Below, piece by piece: positions 5,380 through 6,749 of a stretch of DNA of 6,749 nucleotides. The DNA lies in NCBI GenBank assembly GCA_023701085.1, contig JAMPXR010000134.1, positions 1 to 6,749 of the forward strand, in the 5' to 3' direction. Below the pieces are notes generated by a model. It saw only the letters and a program-made list of their open reading frames with translations, did no database searches and was not told where the DNA came from. The stretch is from Ramlibacter sp. Lineage in GTDB: Bacteria; Pseudomonadota; Gammaproteobacteria; Burkholderiales; Burkholderiaceae_C. Each line of letters begins with the position of its first letter. Positions within the stretch are counted from its first letter, which is position 1. The translations under genes were made by a program, and so were the position numbers.

Positions 5380-5834
5380 GGTTTCGCCGCGGAGGGGCGC
5401 GCGCCGGGCAGCGCTTGGGGTCTGGCGCGGGAATATACCGCACGGCGCAGCTCATCCCAGCGTTCCGCGGCGCGCGAACGATCCAGCCAGAACCATTGCG
5501 TCTGCCGGCCTGAAGTCCAGCGAAGCAAGAGCGAGCGCTGCAGGTCGATGCCGACCTCCACGGCGCCGGCCTGCGCGAGCCGCCCGCCCGACCAGGTCCA
5601 GGATTCGCCGTCCCAGGACAGCGTGCCCTGGGCGCTGTGCCACCAGCGCCATGCGGCGAAGGCTGCGGCCAGGGCGAGCACGGCGCATGCGCCGCCAAGA
5701 CGCCAGCCGGGGGATGGGGACTGGAGCCACCACGACGCGGTCGCCGCCGCGCCCAGCAGCAGGGCGACCAGCAAGACGGCCGCCATGAATCGCGAGCGCC
5801 CCAACGGGTAACTCACCGATGGGGCGCTGTGCAT
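5376..5834 (-). CDS. Small two-helix membrane protein, YgfX/CptA-like
   Basis: 152 residues. Two hydrophobic helices, about 17-37 and 45-63, form a hairpin. A soluble C-terminal part follows with GTLSWDGESWTW (70-81), LLLRWTSGRQTQWFWL (102-117) and RAAERWDELRRAVYS (121-135), then a basic tail. This parallels E. coli YgfX (GRLRWQGQEWSI, LRLRSDGGKRQHLWL, DEAEWRDLRRILL), a family also called CptA and linked to SdhE in gammaproteobacteria. The match is from memory of the family and moderately strong, so no symbol is given. The ATG at 5834 has a GAGG about 12 nt upstream, rather far; Met17 is an alternative but would start inside the first helix. It begins 42 bp after fabF and its TGA overlaps the rpoE ATG by four bases, so it is probably co-transcribed and translationally coupled with rpoE. 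Its function here is unknown; nothing shows toxin activity. Confidence 0.8.
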   Translation of the reverse strand: MHSAPSVSYPLGRSRFMAAVLLVALLLGAAATASWWLQSPSPGWRLGGACAVLALAAAFAAWRWWHSAQGTLSWDGESWTWSGGRLAQAGAVEVGIDLQRSLLLRWTSGRQTQWFWLDRSRAAERWDELRRAVYSRARPQALPGARPSAAKP

Positions 5835-5876
5835 TGAATGGCCGGCCTCAAGAGCGAATCGAATTCCCCGACGGGT

Positions 5877-6749
5877 TCAGCCGAGGCGCTTGAACACGAG
5901 TGTGCCGTTGGTGCCGCCGAAACCAAAGTTGTTCTTCATGGCGACATCGATCCGCATGTCGCGCGCCGTGTTGGCGCAGTAATCCAGGTCGCACTCCGGG
6001 TCCTGGTTGAAGATGTTGATCGTGGGCGGGCTCTTCTGCTCGTGGACGGCCAGCACGGTGAACACCGACTCGATGCCGCCGGCGCCGCCCAGCAGGTGTC
6101 CGGTCATCGACTTGGTCGAGTTCACCACCAGCTTCCTCGCGGCGGCATCCCCGAACGCGGCCTTGACCGCGTTCGTTTCGTTCAGGTCGCCCAGTGGCGT
6201 GGACGTGCCGTGGGCATTGAGGTAGTTCACCTGGCCAGCGTCGATGCCGGCATTGCGCAGGGCGTTGACCATGGAGCGGCGCGGCCCGTCCACGTCCGGG
6301 GCCGTCATGTGGTAGGCGTCCGCGCTCATGCCGAAGCCGGCCAGCTCCGCGTAGATCCTGGCCCCGCGGGCCTTGGCGTGTTCGTACTCTTCCAGCACCA
6401 GCACGCCGCTGCCCTCGCCCAGCACGAAACCGTCCCGGTCCTTGTCCCAGGGCCGCGACGCCGCGGCGGGATCGTCATTGCGCGTCGACAGCGCCCGCGC
6501 GGCCGCGAAGCCGCCGATGCCCAGCGGCGAAACGCACGATTCGGAGCCGCCGGCGACCATGACGTCGGCGTCGCCACTCTCGATCATGCGCGCCGACAGG
6601 CCGATGGCGTGCAGGCCGGTGGTGCAGGCGGTCACCACCGCGATGTTGGGTCCCTTGAAGCCATACTTGATCGAGACATGGCCGGAGATCATGTTGATGA
6701 TCGAAGCCGGCACGAAGAACGGGGAAATCCGGCGGGCGCCGCGCGCGAC
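5877..6749 (-). CDS. fabF: Beta-ketoacyl-ACP synthase II (FabF), C-terminal part
   Basis: Condenses malonyl-ACP with acyl-ACP in fatty-acid elongation, including the temperature-sensitive step to cis-vaccenate; cytosolic. The reading frame runs unbroken from the right edge to TGA at 5877-5879, giving 290 residues. By alignment to E. coli FabF (413 residues) about 120 N-terminal residues are outside the window, so the edge truncates the view and not the gene. The thiolase-fold catalytic set is intact in fragment numbering: Cys42 in TACTTG, His180 in NAHGTSTP, Lys213 in STKSMTGH and His218 in GHLLGG. The glycine-rich [10 protein letters not shown] closes the active site near the C-terminus. The segment [15 protein letters not shown] near the edge is typical of FabF rather than FabB. 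An in-frame GTG at 6713 is not the start, because conserved family sequence continues upstream. No terminator follows, so read-through into the YgfX-like gene and rpoE is likely. Confidence 0.97.
   Translation of the reverse strand, partial: VARGARRISPFFVPASIINMISGHVSIKYGFKGPNIAVVTACTTGLHAIGLSARMIESGDADVMVAGGSESCVSPLGIGGFAAARALSTRNDDPAAASRPWDKDRDGFVLGEGSGVLVLEEYEHAKARGARIYAELAGFGMSADAYHMTAPDVDGPRRSMVNALRNAGIDAGQVNYLNAHGTSTPLGDLNETNAVKAAFGDAAARKLVVNSTKSMTGHLLGGAGGIESVFTVLAVHEQKSPPTINIFNQDPECDLDYCANTARDMRIDVAMKNNFGFGGTNGTLVFKRLG

Noticed and set aside
5835..5876. GGAATTC in the fabF-YgfX gap as an rpoE autoregulatory promoter
   Set aside because: Only 5 of 7 matches to the -35 and no -10 at the proper distance; the nearby CCCGTCGGG is also too tight a palindrome to be a terminator.
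6711..6713. GTG as the start of fabF
   Set aside because: The conserved FabF sequence RRISPFF continues upstream in the same frame to the window edge, so the gene is cut by the window and does not start here.

Overview
The window is a GC-rich bacterial chromosome segment in which every recognisable gene lies on the minus strand. Reading in the direction of transcription (high to low coordinates) the order is: fabF (3' part), a small two-helix membrane protein resembling YgfX/CptA, rpoE (sigma-E/AlgU), rseA (anti-sigma factor, MucA-like), rseB (MucB-like), degP/mucD (periplasmic serine protease) and lepA (5' part, cut by the window edge). Protein sequences and gene order both suggest a betaproteobacterium, most likely Burkholderiales. 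The order fabF-rpoE-rseA-rseB-mucD-lepA is what I recall for Bordetella/Burkholderia-type genomes, where E. coli has rseC and Pseudomonas has mucC-mucD. I cannot place it at genus level.

Region by region: 5877-6749 is the C-terminal 70% of beta-ketoacyl-ACP synthase II, the end of a fatty-acid synthesis cluster. After 42 bp comes the YgfX-like gene (5376-5834), whose stop overlaps the rpoE start in an ATGA. rpoE (4744-5379), rseA (4120-4716) and rseB (3043-4101) follow with gaps of 27 and 18 bp and form the sigma-E control module: RpoE directs RNA polymerase, RseA holds it at the inner membrane, and RseB guards RseA in the periplasm. A 97-100 bp gap with a weak sigma-E-like promoter precedes degP (1461-2942), the periplasmic protease/chaperone that is the usual output of this stress response. 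A clear intrinsic terminator closes degP.

The one stretch without a gene is 948-1460 (513 bp). Its base composition is well below the flanking genes (25 of 60 bases are G or C at 1141-1200, against roughly 65-80% in sampled degP lines). It is bounded by two minus-strand intrinsic terminators, the second ending only about 38 nt before the lepA start codon. Between them are a TACAAT -10-like element, competing stem-loops, several dyads and DnaA-box-like words. The best reading is either a small RNA of about 65-70 nt or a structured, possibly attenuated lepA leader. This is the only part of the window that looks undescribed; the genes are conserved housekeeping and envelope-stress genes. I see no mobile element, CRISPR array, tRNA or rRNA.
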